A stretch of 46,024 bases of DNA from Mycobacterium sp. 852013-50091_SCH5140682 (GTDB lineage Bacteria; Actinomycetota; Actinomycetes; Mycobacteriales; Mycobacteriaceae). Shown piece after piece: positions 34,192-43,358 of the stretch. The stretch covers positions 1 to 46,024 of the forward strand of contig NZ_LZTB01000024.1 in the NCBI RefSeq assembly GCF_001665685.1, written 5' to 3'. How positions within the stretch are numbered: the first letter of the stretch is position 1; the number at the start of each line of letters is the position of its first letter. The notes below the pieces were generated by a model that worked only from the letters and a program-made list of their open reading frames with translations, searched no databases and was not told the DNA's origin. The position numbers and the translations under genes were made by a program.

Positions 34192-35718
34192 GTGGTCGAT
34201 CAGCGCACCCCGGTCATCGTCGGCGTCGGGCAGTTCACCGAGCACATCGGGTCCTCCGACTACCGCGGTATGTCCTCGGTCGAGCTGGCCACCGAGGGCG
34301 CCAGAGCGGCCTTGAAAGACTGCGGAGCCGACGCGGGCATCGTGGCCCGGGCCATCGACACCGTCGCCGGGGGACGGCAGTTCGAGATCTCCAAGCCGAC
34401 ACCGCCTCCGTTCGGAGTGTCCGACAACTACCCGCGGTCGGTGGCGCGGCGCATCGGTGCCGAACCTGCCCGGGCTGTCCTCGAGGTCATCGGTGGGCAG
34501 GGCCCTCAGCATCTGGTCACCGAATTCGCCGGCTCGATCGCGGCGGGGCGCTGCGACGTCGTCCTGCTGTTCGGCTCGGATGCGGTGTCCACCGAGCGGT
34601 TCTTCGCCAAGCGGGACGATAAGCCCGATTTCACCGAGATCGTCGGCGGCCAGTTGGAGGACCGGGGTCTCGGATACGACGGAATCTTCGACGAATACAC
34701 CATCGCCCACGGGCTGATCGGCGCGCCGGTGCAGTACGGGCTGCTGGAGAACGCGCGGCGGGCCCGGCTGGGACTCTCGGTGGACGCATACCGGCAGAGC
34801 ATGGCCGAGTTGTTTGCGCCGTTCTCCAAAGTGGCTGCCAAGAACCCTTTTTCGTCGTCCCCGGTGGAACGGTCGGTCGACGAGCTGGCCACGGTCACCG
34901 ACAGCAACCGGATGATCTGCGATCCGTACCCGCGGCTCATGGTGGCTCGCGATCAGGTCAACCAGGGGGCGGCGGTCCTGCTGATGTCGGTCGAATCGGC
35001 GCGCAGGCTGGGTGTGCCCGAGGAGAAGTGGGTCTACCTGCACGGCCACGCAGACATGAAAGAGCAGAAACTGCTCGAGCGGGCCGATGTCGGGGCCAGT
35101 CCCGCGTCGGTCGCGGCGGTCGGCGAGGCGCTGCGCGTGGCGGGGATCGGGCTCGATGAGGTGGCCGCATTCGACCTTTACAGCTGTTTCCCCTTCCCGG
35201 TGTTCAATATCTGCGACGGCACCGGGTTGGCCACCGACGACGAGCGTGGCCTGACCCTCACCGGCGGGCTGCCGTTCTTCGGCGGGCCGGGAAACAACTA
35301 CTCGATGCACGCCATCGCCGAGGCGGTCAACGAAATGCGGGACAAGCCAGGGCAGTTCGCGCTTGTCGGGGCCAACGGTGGGATCGCGAGCAAGTACTCG
35401 GTGGGCATCTACTCGACGGCGCCTGCCGATTGGGTCGCGGACAACAGTGCTGCGCTGTGCGACGAGATCACCGGGCTGCCCAAGGTGGCGATCACCGAAA
35501 AGACCGATGGCGCAGCCACTGTCGAGACCTACACGGTGCGTTACGACTGGCAGGTCCCGACGGGCATCATCATCGGACGGATGGCTTCTGACGGTAGCCG
35601 GTTCCTCGCCACGACGAAAGACGAGGCGCTGCTGGGGCTGTTGTGCGACGGAGATCCGCTCGGCGCGTCGATCGTGGTGCGCTCCGGGGAGAAGGGCAAC
35701 CGCGCGGCACTGTCATGA
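34192..35718 (+). CDS. Thiolase-fold acetyl-CoA acetyltransferase family protein without catalytic cysteines
   Basis: A 508-residue protein of the SCP2-thiolase/acetyl-CoA acetyltransferase group (Rv1867 is a possible relative). The fold marks are VIVGVGQFTEH, the AAGRCDVVLLFGSDA strand, FFGGPGNNYSMHAIAE and GANGGIASKYSVGIYS. The usual Cys of the CxSG motif is replaced (GQGP, 101-104), and the C-terminal Cys of the CxGGG motif is also missing, so classical thiolysis is unlikely; His in the NYSMHA loop remains. A C-terminal extension (about 440-508) follows. The GTG at 34192 has a strong AGGAGG 9 bases upstream. A TAGCGT at 34153-34158 may be its -10 box. Confidence 0.85.
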   Translation: MVDQRTPVIVGVGQFTEHIGSSDYRGMSSVELATEGARAALKDCGADAGIVARAIDTVAGGRQFEISKPTPPPFGVSDNYPRSVARRIGAEPARAVLEVIGGQGPQHLVTEFAGSIAAGRCDVVLLFGSDAVSTERFFAKRDDKPDFTEIVGGQLEDRGLGYDGIFDEYTIAHGLIGAPVQYGLLENARRARLGLSVDAYRQSMAELFAPFSKVAAKNPFSSSPVERSVDELATVTDSNRMICDPYPRLMVARDQVNQGAAVLLMSVESARRLGVPEEKWVYLHGHADMKEQKLLERADVGASPASVAAVGEALRVAGIGLDEVAAFDLYSCFPFPVFNICDGTGLATDDERGLTLTGGLPFFGGPGNNYSMHAIAEAVNEMRDKPGQFALVGANGGIASKYSVGIYSTAPADWVADNSAALCDEITGLPKVAITEKTDGAATVETYTVRYDWQVPTGIIIGRMASDGSRFLATTKDEALLGLLCDGDPLGASIVVRSGEKGNRAALS

Positions 35719-35769
35719 CTGACTGTGCGATGCAGCCCATATTTCGGGGTTGCACTTTAGGCTGAGCGT

Positions 35770-36504
35770 ATGAGCCTGGGCAGTCATCGGATGCCGCGGC
35801 CGAATTCTCGCAGTTGCCAGGCGGCGGTGGCCGCGGTTGTGGTGGTCATCGCCGCGGTCACGGCGTCGTGCACGCGAACCGTCGACGGTGTCGCCGCCGG
35901 GCCGGCAGCGGGCAAGGGTCCCGTGATCGATGGCGGCAATCTCGAATCGTTGCTGCTCACTCCCGATGTGGTTTCCGGAATCGTGGGACTGCCCAACATG
36001 GTGACGACCTCGTCGTGGATGAAGCCGGACAGCAGTGACAGCGGGGAAAGCTACGTGCCACGTGACTGTCTCGGGGCGCTGTACAGCGGGATGTTGGTGG
36101 TCTACGCAGGCAACGGCTACTCATCGATCTTCCAGACGCGCACGGGTCCCAACAAATCCAAGCCGGATGCCACCCCGACCGTCGACCAGTCGGTGTCAAC
36201 GTTCGACAGCCCAGCCGAAGCCCAGAAAGCCATGAGCGAATACCTCGACACGCTGCGCAACTGTGCGGGCAAGGATTTCACCTACACCCGCATCCAGCTG
36301 ACCTGGAAGCTCGGGAGCCCCACCGATGCGGGCAACGGGATCACCACACTGGAGAGCACGCTGCAAGGTGGTGACCAGGTGATCGACCGGGCGTTGGCCG
36401 TCAAGGGCAACGTGCTCGTCGAGGTGCAGACTCAGGACCGCAAGCCGTTGGCCGACGAGGTCAAGAAGATCATGGACGGGGTGCTCGACAAGATCGGCAG
36501 CTGA
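35770..36504 (+). CDS. Lipoprotein with PknH-like sensor domain
   Basis: A 244-residue secreted protein. The N-terminal basic region and hydrophobic segment (VAAVVVVIAAV) end in the lipobox TASC, with Cys34 as the probable lipid-modified residue. The mature part resembles the PknH_C extracellular sensor domain found in LpqA/LpqQ/LprH-type lipoproteins: LLLTPDVVSGIVGLPNM, a CLGALYSG Cys and a later Cys (TLRNCAG) likely forming a disulphide. The ligand is unknown. The ATG at 35770 lies in a short gap after the thiolase-like gene; no strong ribosome site is seen. Convergent with the LLM gene, 6 bases apart. Confidence 0.85.
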   Translation: MSLGSHRMPRPNSRSCQAAVAAVVVVIAAVTASCTRTVDGVAAGPAAGKGPVIDGGNLESLLLTPDVVSGIVGLPNMVTTSSWMKPDSSDSGESYVPRDCLGALYSGMLVVYAGNGYSSIFQTRTGPNKSKPDATPTVDQSVSTFDSPAEAQKAMSEYLDTLRNCAGKDFTYTRIQLTWKLGSPTDAGNGITTLESTLQGGDQVIDRALAVKGNVLVEVQTQDRKPLADEVKKIMDGVLDKIGS

Positions 36505-36510
36505 ACCCTG

Positions 36511-37359
36511 TCAGACCAGCGCGGCGAGCTTGCCCGCCAGGTGTTCCACATAGCCGGCGACTTCGGCCTCGGCGCGGTCGGGCAGGCCGAAAAGCACCTC
36601 GGTCACGCCGAGTTCGCGCCAATGCGCGAGCTTGTCGGCGTCCGGTTTGAAGTCCAGCGCCACGATCTGCGGTGCGCCGTCGCGGCCGGCGTCCGACCAG
36701 GTGTCCTGCAGCAGCTTCACGGGTTCGTCGATGTTGAAATCGCGCGGCGTGGTGATCCAGCCGTCGGCCGACCTCGCGATCCACTTGAAGTTCTTCTCGG
36801 TGCCTGCTGCGCCGACCAGCACCGGGATGTGCGCCTGCACGGGTTTGGGCCACGCCCAGGAGGGGCCGAAGTTCACGAATTCGCCCTCGTAGGAGGCTTC
36901 TTCCTCGGTCCACAGCGCACGCATGGCTTCCAGGTATTCGCGCAGCATGGTCCGCCGACGGGCCGGCGGAACGTTGTGATCGGCGAGTTCGTCTGTGTTC
37001 CAACCGAATCCGACTCCGAGACTGACCCGGCCGCCGGACAGGTGATCGAGGGTCGCGATGGACTTGGCCAGGGTGATGGGATCGTGCTCGACCGGCAGCG
37101 CGACGGCCGTCGACAGCCGCACGCGCGAGGTCACCGCACACGCCGTGCCCAGTGAAACCCACGGATCCAGGGTGCGCATGTAGCGGTCATCGGGCAGTGA
37201 CTCGTCACCCGTGGTCGGATGCGCGGCCTCGCGCTTGACCGGGATGTGCGTGTGTTCGGGCACGTAGAACGTGGTGAAACCGTGGTCGTCGGCGAGTTTG
37301 GCGGCCTTCGCCGGGGCGATGCCGCGGTCGCTGGTGAAGAGAACGAGCCCGTAGTCCAT
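36511..37359 (-). CDS. LLM-class flavin/F420-dependent oxidoreductase (Rv0953c type)
   Basis: A 282-residue luciferase-like enzyme. Marks are MDYGLVLFTSDRGI, FYVPEHTHIP, the GRVSLGVGFGWNTDEL loop, RRTMLREYLEAMRALW and HIPVLVGAAG, all typical of mycobacterial LLM proteins that use F420 or FMN. It matches Rv0953c by length and by position between sucCD and the 34-kDa antigen gene. The ATG at 37359 is preferred, since the longer frame would cross a KstR-type operator. No ribosome site is clear because the operator sits only 8 bases upstream. The substrate is unknown; control with lipid or sterol genes is suggested by the operator. Confidence 0.9.
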   Translation of the reverse strand: MDYGLVLFTSDRGIAPAKAAKLADDHGFTTFYVPEHTHIPVKREAAHPTTGDESLPDDRYMRTLDPWVSLGTACAVTSRVRLSTAVALPVEHDPITLAKSIATLDHLSGGRVSLGVGFGWNTDELADHNVPPARRRTMLREYLEAMRALWTEEEASYEGEFVNFGPSWAWPKPVQAHIPVLVGAAGTEKNFKWIARSADGWITTPRDFNIDEPVKLLQDTWSDAGRDGAPQIVALDFKPDADKLAHWRELGVTEVLFGLPDRAEAEVAGYVEHLAGKLAALV

Positions 37360-37367
37360 GCCAGAAT

Positions 37368-37381
37368 TAGAACGTGTTCTA
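37368..37381. promoter_or_regulatory. KstR-type operator palindrome
   Basis: TAGAACGTGTTCTA matches TnnAACnnGTTnnA and is identical to the core of the site at 2233-2246. It begins 8 bases before the ATG of the LLM gene, where the ribosome site would be, and about 100 bases from the divergent SfnG-like gene. Confidence 0.75.
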
Positions 37382-37478
37382 GTCCGAAGGGCAAGGCCGG
37401 GGTATGGCGGCGCCATGAAAAGTTCAGCGCGAGTGTTACCCGTGACCGCCGGCGCGATGTTTGCTGGTATCGAACGCC

Positions 37479-38609
37479 ATGACGACCGAACGCATTGCCG
37501 ACCACGTCAAGTTCGCCTACTGGGTGCCCAATGTCAGTGGCGGGCTGGTGACCAGCGACATCGAACAGCGCACCGACTGGAATTACGACTACAACGCCAA
37601 ACTGGCGCAGACCGCGGAGAACAACGGGTTCGAGTACGCCCTGAGCCAGGTGCGCTACGAGGCCAGCTACGGTGCCGAGTTCCAGCATGAATCGACCAGT
37701 TTCAGCCTCGCGTTGTTGCTGGCAACCCAGCGGCTCAAGGTCATCGCCGCGGTTCATCCCGGGCTGTGGCAACCGGCCGTGCTGGCCAAACTCGGGGCGA
37801 CCGCCGACCATCTGTCCGGTGGCAGGTTCGCGGTCAACGTGGTCTCGGGCTGGTTCAAGGACGAGTTCACCCACCTGGGCGAACCGTGGCTCGAGCATGA
37901 CGAGCGCTACCGCCGCAGCGCCGAATTCCTGCAGGTGCTGCGCAAGATCTGGACCGAGGACGACGTCGATTTCCGCGGCGACTTCTACCGCATCCACGAC
38001 TTCACCCTCAAGCCCAAGCCGCTCAACACCGCCGAGCGTCCCAACCCGGAGTTGTTCCAGGGCGGCAACTCCACCGCGGCTCGGCGCAACGGCGGCTACT
38101 ACGCCGACTGGTACTTCTCCAACGGCAAGGATTTCGACGGGGTGACCGAGCAGGTCGTCGAGGTGCGCGACCACGCCCGGGACGCGAACCGGGAAGTGCG
38201 GTTCGGGCTCAACGGCTTCATCATTGCCCGAGACACAGAGAAGGAAGCGAAGGAGACGTTGAAGGAGATCATCGCGAAGGCCAACAAACCCGCGGTGGAA
38301 GGGTTCCACAACGCCGTGCAGCAGGCCGGGAATTCGACCGGCGACAAGAAGGGGATGTGGGCAGACTCCAGCTTCGAGGACCTGGTCCAGTACAACGACG
38401 GATTCCGTACTCAGCTAATCGGTACGCCCGAGCAGATCGCGGAACGCATTGCCGCGTACCGCAAACGCGGCGTCGACCTGATCCTCTGCGGATTCCTGCA
38501 TTTCCAAGAAGAAATCGAGTATTTCGGCGCCAAGGTGTTGCCGCTGGTGCGCGAAATCGAGGCGGCCGAACAGGATTCGGTCGATGCTCCTGTTCTGGTA
38601 TCGGCTTGA
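37479..38609 (+). CDS. Dimethylsulfone monooxygenase-like protein (SfnG family)
   Basis: A 376-residue FMNH2-dependent LLM monooxygenase. It carries the SfnG-type start FAYWVPNVSGGLVTSDIEQR, then QHESTSFSLALLLATQRLKV, GGRFAVNVVSGWFKDEF, LEHDERYRRSAEFLQ and the C-terminal GTPEQIAERIAAYRKRGVD. SfnG oxidises dimethylsulfone to methanesulfinate for use of organic sulfur and needs a separate flavin reductase, which is not in the window. No other sulfur gene is near, so the substrate could differ. The ATG at 37479 gives the family start; the upstream region shares the KstR-type site with the divergent LLM gene. A terminator hairpin follows 11 bases after the stop. Confidence 0.88.
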   Translation: MTTERIADHVKFAYWVPNVSGGLVTSDIEQRTDWNYDYNAKLAQTAENNGFEYALSQVRYEASYGAEFQHESTSFSLALLLATQRLKVIAAVHPGLWQPAVLAKLGATADHLSGGRFAVNVVSGWFKDEFTHLGEPWLEHDERYRRSAEFLQVLRKIWTEDDVDFRGDFYRIHDFTLKPKPLNTAERPNPELFQGGNSTAARRNGGYYADWYFSNGKDFDGVTEQVVEVRDHARDANREVRFGLNGFIIARDTEKEAKETLKEIIAKANKPAVEGFHNAVQQAGNSTGDKKGMWADSSFEDLVQYNDGFRTQLIGTPEQIAERIAAYRKRGVDLILCGFLHFQEEIEYFGAKVLPLVREIEAAEQDSVDAPVLVSA

Positions 38610-38620
38610 GATCGGAATGA

Positions 38621-38654
38621 CACCCGGAGCGTGTGCCACCCACACCTCCGGGTG
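38621..38654 (+). terminator. Hairpin terminator after the SfnG-like gene
   Basis: CACCCGGAG (38621-38629) pairs perfectly with CTCCGGGTG (38646-38654), and the inner GTGTG pairs with CACAC around a 5-base loop, with a single bulged C. It stands 11 bases after the stop codon and has no T-run, as is usual in mycobacteria. A TAGCGT (38658-38663) right after it may be the -10 box of the next gene. Confidence 0.65.
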
Positions 38655-38745
38655 CGCTAGCGTGGAAGATCGAAGCACTCAGGCGGTCGTGATGATGCCC
38701 GCGTGAACGCGCTACGCGACGCCCGACCAGCACAGGAGAGGTTCC

Positions 38746-39642
38746 ATGTCCTATCCGCCCAGTAGCCCCGGATACCCGCCCACCTCGCCGTACGGTGCGC
38801 CGCAGCAGCAGCCCGGGCGGCCCGCTGCCCCTGCCGCAGCAGCCGCGCCTGCGGGTGAGAACCCGTTGCCCACCTATCTGCTCGGCGGCGTCGCCGGCCT
38901 CGGGGTGGTGGCCTATCTGCTGAGTTTCGTCGGTCTCACCGAGACCTCCACGGGCGGCTTCTCGTTGGTCTCCCACGGTGAGTGGGACATCTACGCTGCC
39001 CTGCTCGCGGCCCTCGTGGCCGGGGTGAGTCTGCTGCCGAAGCAGAAGAAGCGCGCCGCGCTGGTGGCAGTGCTGTCCACGTTCGGGTTCCTGCTGGTCA
39101 TCCGCAACGTCATCGCGGCCCTCGACACAGTGACCTGGGCGTACTGGGTGGTTCTCGGTCTCACTCTGGTGCAGACCGGTCTTGCTTTGTGGGCGGTGCT
39201 GCTGGAGTCCGGCATCATCGCACCGCCGGCGCCCAAGCCGCAGTACGAGCCGCAGGCCCCGCAGTACGGCCAGTACGGCGGCCCGCAGCAGTACTACGGC
39301 CAGCAGAGCCAGCCACAGCACAGCGCCCAGCCCTACCAGCAGGCCCCGCCGCAGCAGCAGCGCCCGGGCTACCCGTCGCAGTACGGCGGCGGCTACCCCA
39401 GCGGTCCCAACACGGGCGGATTCCAGGCTCAGCAGAACCCTCAGGGCGGTCCCCAGAGCGGTCCCGCGGGTGGCCACAACGGCCCGCCGACCCCGCCGAC
39501 CGGTTTTCCCGCGTTCGGGCAGCCGCAGCAGCAACAGCCGTCGTCGAGCAGCTCGAACGCGTCTGCGCCGACCACCCAGGTTCCGACGCAGCAACCGACG
39601 CAGCACTCGTCCTCACAGCAATCCGGCCCCTCACAGTCGTAA
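38746..39642 (+). CDS. 34-kDa antigenic protein family (Rv0954 type) membrane protein
   Basis: A 298-residue protein. A short Pro/Gln-rich N-terminus (1-40) leads to four membrane helices (about 42-65, 80-97, 105-122 and 125-150) and a long cytoplasmic tail rich in Gln, Pro, Tyr and Gly (155-298) with QYGQYGGPQQYYGQQ repeats. This plan equals the mycobacterial 34-kDa antigen (Rv0954), which has been reported as part of the cell division complex. A GAGAGG ribosome site precedes the ATG. The next gene follows 60 bases on. The low-complexity tail probably serves protein binding or clustering. Confidence 0.92.
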   Translation: MSYPPSSPGYPPTSPYGAPQQQPGRPAAPAAAAAPAGENPLPTYLLGGVAGLGVVAYLLSFVGLTETSTGGFSLVSHGEWDIYAALLAALVAGVSLLPKQKKRAALVAVLSTFGFLLVIRNVIAALDTVTWAYWVVLGLTLVQTGLALWAVLLESGIIAPPAPKPQYEPQAPQYGQYGGPQQYYGQQSQPQHSAQPYQQAPPQQQRPGYPSQYGGGYPSGPNTGGFQAQQNPQGGPQSGPAGGHNGPPTPPTGFPAFGQPQQQQPSSSSSNASAPTTQVPTQQPTQHSSSQQSGPSQS

Positions 39643-39702
39643 GCTGGTCCGCGCGTGCGCAACCCGCGCACGCGTGATCATCTGCGAGGAGCGGCCAACC
39701 CC

Positions 39703-41148
39703 GTGAGCAACCGGCCAGCCGGCACACGCCAGGCGCGTGAACTGCTTCGGGTCGCATTCGGTCCGTCCGTCGTGGCGTTGGTGGTCATCGCCGCTGTCAC
39801 CCTTCTGCAGCTGCTGATCGCCAACAGCGACATGACCGGCGCGTTCGGTGCGATCGCCAGCATGTGGCTCGGGGTGCACCAGGTTCCGGTGTCCATCGGC
39901 GGTCGGGTGCTCGGGGTGATGCCGCTGCTGCCGGTGTTGTTGATGGTGTGGGGCACGGCGCGCACCACGGCGGCCGCCACAGCGCCCAACTCCTCCTGGT
40001 TCGTCACCCGCTGGGTGGTGGCCTCGGCGCTGGGCGGTCCTGTGCTGATCGCCGCGGTCATGCTTGCCGTCATCCACGACGCGGCATCAGTGCTCACCGA
40101 GCTGCAGACCCCGAGCGCGCTGCGAGCCTTCACCGGAGTGCTCGCCGTGCACGCGCTCGGTGCGGTGCTCGGTGTCGGATCGAAGGTCGGCCGCCGCACC
40201 CTGCGCCAGTCGCCGTTGCCGAACTGGCTGCCCGACGCGTTGCGCGCGGCCATGGCGGGGGTGCTCGCGCTGGTCGGGCTGTCCGGCGCGGTCACCGCGG
40301 CCTCGCTGGTCGTGCACTGGGGCACCATGCACGACCTCTACGCCATCACCGACACCGTGCTCGGCCAGCTCAGCCTGACCCTGCTGGCCATCCTCTACAT
40401 CCCCAATGTGATCGTCGGGACGGCCGCCATCGCGGTCGGTTCGAGCGCCCACGTGGGGTTGGCGACGTTCAGTTCGTTCACCGTCTTCGGCGGCGACATC
40501 CCCGCGGTCCCGGTGCTGGCCGCGCTGCCCACGCCGCCGCTCGGGCCCGTGTGGGTGGCGCTGCTGATCGTCGGGGCCGCATCGGGGGTGGCGCTCGGGC
40601 AGCAGTGTGCGCGACGGCCGCTGACCCTGCTGCCCGCGGTGGCCAAGCTCGGCGTGGCATCGGTGGTCGCGGCGCTGGCGATGGCGCTGCTGGCGTACGC
40701 CGCGGGCGGTCGGCTGGGCAATTTCGGTGACGTCGGGGTGGACCAGTCGACGTTCGGACCTGCGGTGTTCCTGTGGTTCGCCGGCATCGGCGGGCTGACG
40801 GTGGCGATGTCCGGTGGCATCGCCCGCAGGCCCAGGCGGGTCGCCGAGCCGGCACCCGAACCCCTGGTGTTCGACGACGACGAACCGCTGGACGAGCCGG
40901 ACGAGCCGGAGGATCGCGAGACTGACATCGAGCCCGAGTATCAGCGCGGCTACCGCGGTGGTGACGAGGAACCGCCGCTCGACGTCGAGGAAGTCGACGC
41001 CCCCGATGAGGAGCCCATCGTGGCGTGGTCGAGTGGCGACGCCGCCGCTGACACCGACCGCTCCGGCCACTACCCGGAGGATCCCGAGGAGCACTTCATC
41101 GCCGATCATGACGTGACCGGCGATCCGCCCCACGACAGAGCCGACTAG
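39703..41148 (+). CDS. Large integral membrane protein (Rv0955 type, DUF6350-like)
   Basis: A 481-residue protein with about 10 hydrophobic segments in residues 20-400, among them [32 protein letters not shown] and [15 protein letters not shown], and a strongly acidic cytoplasmic tail (about 395-481: [18 protein letters not shown] and more). It matches Rv0955 by position before purN and its plan fits the DUF6350 family of unknown function. The GTG at 39703 has GAGGAG 12 bases upstream; an in-frame GTG at 39655 would add 16 residues. It is followed by purN after 10 bases, so it may be co-transcribed with purNH. Confidence 0.88.
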   Translation: MSNRPAGTRQARELLRVAFGPSVVALVVIAAVTLLQLLIANSDMTGAFGAIASMWLGVHQVPVSIGGRVLGVMPLLPVLLMVWGTARTTAAATAPNSSWFVTRWVVASALGGPVLIAAVMLAVIHDAASVLTELQTPSALRAFTGVLAVHALGAVLGVGSKVGRRTLRQSPLPNWLPDALRAAMAGVLALVGLSGAVTAASLVVHWGTMHDLYAITDTVLGQLSLTLLAILYIPNVIVGTAAIAVGSSAHVGLATFSSFTVFGGDIPAVPVLAALPTPPLGPVWVALLIVGAASGVALGQQCARRPLTLLPAVAKLGVASVVAALAMALLAYAAGGRLGNFGDVGVDQSTFGPAVFLWFAGIGGLTVAMSGGIARRPRRVAEPAPEPLVFDDDEPLDEPDEPEDRETDIEPEYQRGYRGGDEEPPLDVEEVDAPDEEPIVAWSSGDAAADTDRSGHYPEDPEEHFIADHDVTGDPPHDRAD

Positions 41149-41158
41149 GCTGCTGCGC

Positions 41159-41788
41159 GTGCAGCAACCGCTACATGTGCCCCCGAGTGCGCCCGCACGC
41201 CTGGTCGTGTTGGCTTCGGGCACCGGATCACTGCTGGCGTCGCTACTGGCAGCCGCCGTCGACGATTACCCGGCCCGGGTGGTGGCGGTCGGAACGGACC
41301 GTGCCTGCGCAGCACTCGACATCGCAGCAGCCGCCGGCGTGAAGTCCTACACGGTCCGCTTGGGTGACCATCCCGACCGGGCCGAGTGGGACCAGGCGTT
41401 GACCGCCGCTACCGAGGCCCATGAACCCGATCTGGTGGTATCCGCCGGATTCATGAAAATCCTTGGACCACAGTTCCTTTCGCGCTTCAACGGCAGGGTG
41501 GTCAATACCCATCCGGCATTGCTGCCGAGCTTCCCGGGCGCACACGCGGTGCCCGACGCACTGACCTACGGCGTACGGGTGACCGGCTGCACGGTGCATC
41601 TGGTCGACGCCGGGGTGGACACCGGGCCGATCCTCGCCCAGCAGGCCGTTGAGGTGCGCGACGAGGACACCGAAGAGACATTGCACGAGCGCATCAAGGT
41701 CGTCGAGCGACGACTCTTGGTGGACGTGCTGGCCGCGCTGGCAACCCGCGGCGTGACCTGGACCGGACGAAAGGCGACCATAGGATGA
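41159..41788 (+). CDS. purN: Phosphoribosylglycinamide formyltransferase
   Basis: A 209-residue enzyme that transfers a formyl group from 10-formyl-THF to GAR in purine synthesis. The N-terminal [14 protein letters not shown] loop binds the phosphate, and the catalytic set is Asn and His in [17 protein letters not shown] and Asp in [10 protein letters not shown]. The GTG at 41159 begins 10 bases after the preceding gene. Its stop overlaps the purH start in an ATGA arrangement. It matches Rv0956. Confidence 0.96.
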   Translation: MQQPLHVPPSAPARLVVLASGTGSLLASLLAAAVDDYPARVVAVGTDRACAALDIAAAAGVKSYTVRLGDHPDRAEWDQALTAATEAHEPDLVVSAGFMKILGPQFLSRFNGRVVNTHPALLPSFPGAHAVPDALTYGVRVTGCTVHLVDAGVDTGPILAQQAVEVRDEDTEETLHERIKVVERRLLVDVLAALATRGVTWTGRKATIG

Positions 41789-43347
41789 GCGACAAGCGAC
41801 CGATCCGGCGCGCATTGATCAGCGTGTACGACAAGACCGGCCTCGCCGACCTGGCGCGCGGCCTGCACGAGGCCGGGGTGAGCATCGTCTCCACCGGTTC
41901 GACGGCGAAAACCATTGCCTCGGCCGGTGTTCCGGTCACCCCGGTCGAAGAGGTGACAGGTTTCCCCGAGGTGCTCGACGGCCGGGTGAAGACCCTGCAT
42001 CCGCGGGTGCACGCGGGCCTGCTGGCCGACACCCGCAAGCCGGAACACCTTGCCGCCCTTCAAGAACTGAACGTCGAAGCGTTCGAGCTCGTGGTGGTCA
42101 ACCTCTACCCGTTCACCGAGACCGTGGAATCCGGTGCGTCGGTCGACGAATGCGTCGAGCAGATCGACATCGGCGGACCGTCGATGGTGCGGGCCGCGGC
42201 GAAGAACCACCCGAGTGTCGCCGTGGTGGTGGACCCGCTGGGTTACGACGGGGTGCTGGCCGCCGTGCGGGCCGGGGGTTTCACCCTTGACGAGCGAAAG
42301 CGCCTGGCGTCCTTGGCGTTCCGGCACACCGCCGAATACGACGTCGCGGTGGCCGGCTGGATGGCCTCGACGCTGGCTCCGGAAGAGCCCGCGCAACCGC
42401 TGCCGGCCTGGTTCGCGGGCACCTGGCACCGCAGCGCGGTGTTGCGGTACGGCGAGAACCCGCATCAGCAGGCCGCCGTCTACCGCGACGATTCCGCGTG
42501 GCCGGGCCTCGCGCAGGCTGAGCAGCTACACGGCAAAGAGATGTCGTACAACAACTACACCGACGCCGACGCGGCGTGGCGGGCGGCGTTCGACCACGAA
42601 GAGATCTGCGTCGCGATCATCAAGCACGCCAACCCGTGTGGCATCGCGATCTCGTCGGTCTCGGTGGCCGACGCGCACCGCAAGGCCCACGAGTGCGATC
42701 CGCTCAGCGCGTTCGGCGGCGTCATCGCGTCGAACACCGAGGTCAGCGTCGAGATGGCGGAGACCGTCGCCGACATCTTCACCGAGGTCATCATCGCGCC
42801 GGCATACGAGCCCGGTGCGGTGGAAGTGCTTGCGCGCAAGAAGAACATCCGCATCCTGGTCGCGTCAGAGCCTTTGGTCGGAGGCATCGAGATGCGCCCG
42901 ATCAGTGGCGGGTTGCTCCTGCAGGACCGCGACGCGCTTGACGCCGAAGGCGACGACCCCAACAACTGGACGCTGGCCACCGGCAATCCCGCCGACGAGC
43001 AGACATTGACCGACCTGGCCTTCGCGTGGCGGGCGTGCCGGGCGGTCAAATCCAACGCGATCGTGGTGGCCAAGGACGGCGCCACCGTCGGCGTCGGCAT
43101 GGGACAGGTCAACCGGGTCGATGCGGCGGCGCTGGCCGTGCAGCGCGCGGGGGACCGGGTGGTGGGCGCGGTTGCGGCCTCCGATGCGTTCTTCCCGTTC
43201 CCCGACGGGCTCGAGACGCTGGCACAGGCCGGTGTGCGGGCCATCGTGCATCCGGGCGGGTCCATGCGCGACGACGTGGTCACCGAAGCGGCCGCCAAGG
43301 CCGGCATCAGCCTGTACCTCACTGGTGCACGGCATTTCGCACACTAA
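41785..43347 (+). CDS. purH: Bifunctional AICAR formyltransferase / IMP cyclohydrolase
   Basis: A 520-residue enzyme for the last two steps of IMP synthesis. Residues about 1-200 are the IMP cyclohydrolase (MGS-like) domain ([35 protein letters not shown]); the rest is the AICAR formyltransferase with [27 protein letters not shown] (Lys and His of the active site), [12 protein letters not shown] and the LTGARHFAH end. The ATG overlaps the purN stop by 4 bases, so the two are translationally coupled. It matches Rv0957. The TAA stop lies inside a possible -10 box for the next gene. Confidence 0.97.
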   Translation: MSDKRPIRRALISVYDKTGLADLARGLHEAGVSIVSTGSTAKTIASAGVPVTPVEEVTGFPEVLDGRVKTLHPRVHAGLLADTRKPEHLAALQELNVEAFELVVVNLYPFTETVESGASVDECVEQIDIGGPSMVRAAAKNHPSVAVVVDPLGYDGVLAAVRAGGFTLDERKRLASLAFRHTAEYDVAVAGWMASTLAPEEPAQPLPAWFAGTWHRSAVLRYGENPHQQAAVYRDDSAWPGLAQAEQLHGKEMSYNNYTDADAAWRAAFDHEEICVAIIKHANPCGIAISSVSVADAHRKAHECDPLSAFGGVIASNTEVSVEMAETVADIFTEVIIAPAYEPGAVEVLARKKNIRILVASEPLVGGIEMRPISGGLLLQDRDALDAEGDDPNNWTLATGNPADEQTLTDLAFAWRACRAVKSNAIVVAKDGATVGVGMGQVNRVDAAALAVQRAGDRVVGAVAASDAFFPFPDGLETLAQAGVRAIVHPGGSMRDDVVTEAAAKAGISLYLTGARHFAH

Positions 43348-43350
43348 TAT
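43345..43350 (+). promoter_or_regulatory. Candidate -10 box for the LpqN-type lipoprotein gene
   Basis: TAATAT lies with its end 8 bases before the ATG at 43359, so the mRNA would have almost no leader. It overlaps the TAA stop of purH. No good -35 box is seen at 16-18 bases upstream, so the call is tentative. Confidence 0.4.
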
Positions 43351-43358
43351 TGACGACC

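Noticed and set aside
37461..37478. Upstream start for the SfnG-like gene
   Set aside because: The six extra residues do not fit the family start, and the ATG at 37479 does.
39241..39600. Tandem repeat or CRISPR-like array in the Gln/Pro-rich region
   Set aside because: The repeats are codon-level low complexity within the tail of the 34-kDa antigen gene, not spaced identical units.
38269..39606. A long minus-strand frame across the 34-kDa antigen gene
   Set aside because: It has repetitive Arg/Leu/Gly composition and no ribosome site, and lies opposite a well-supported gene.
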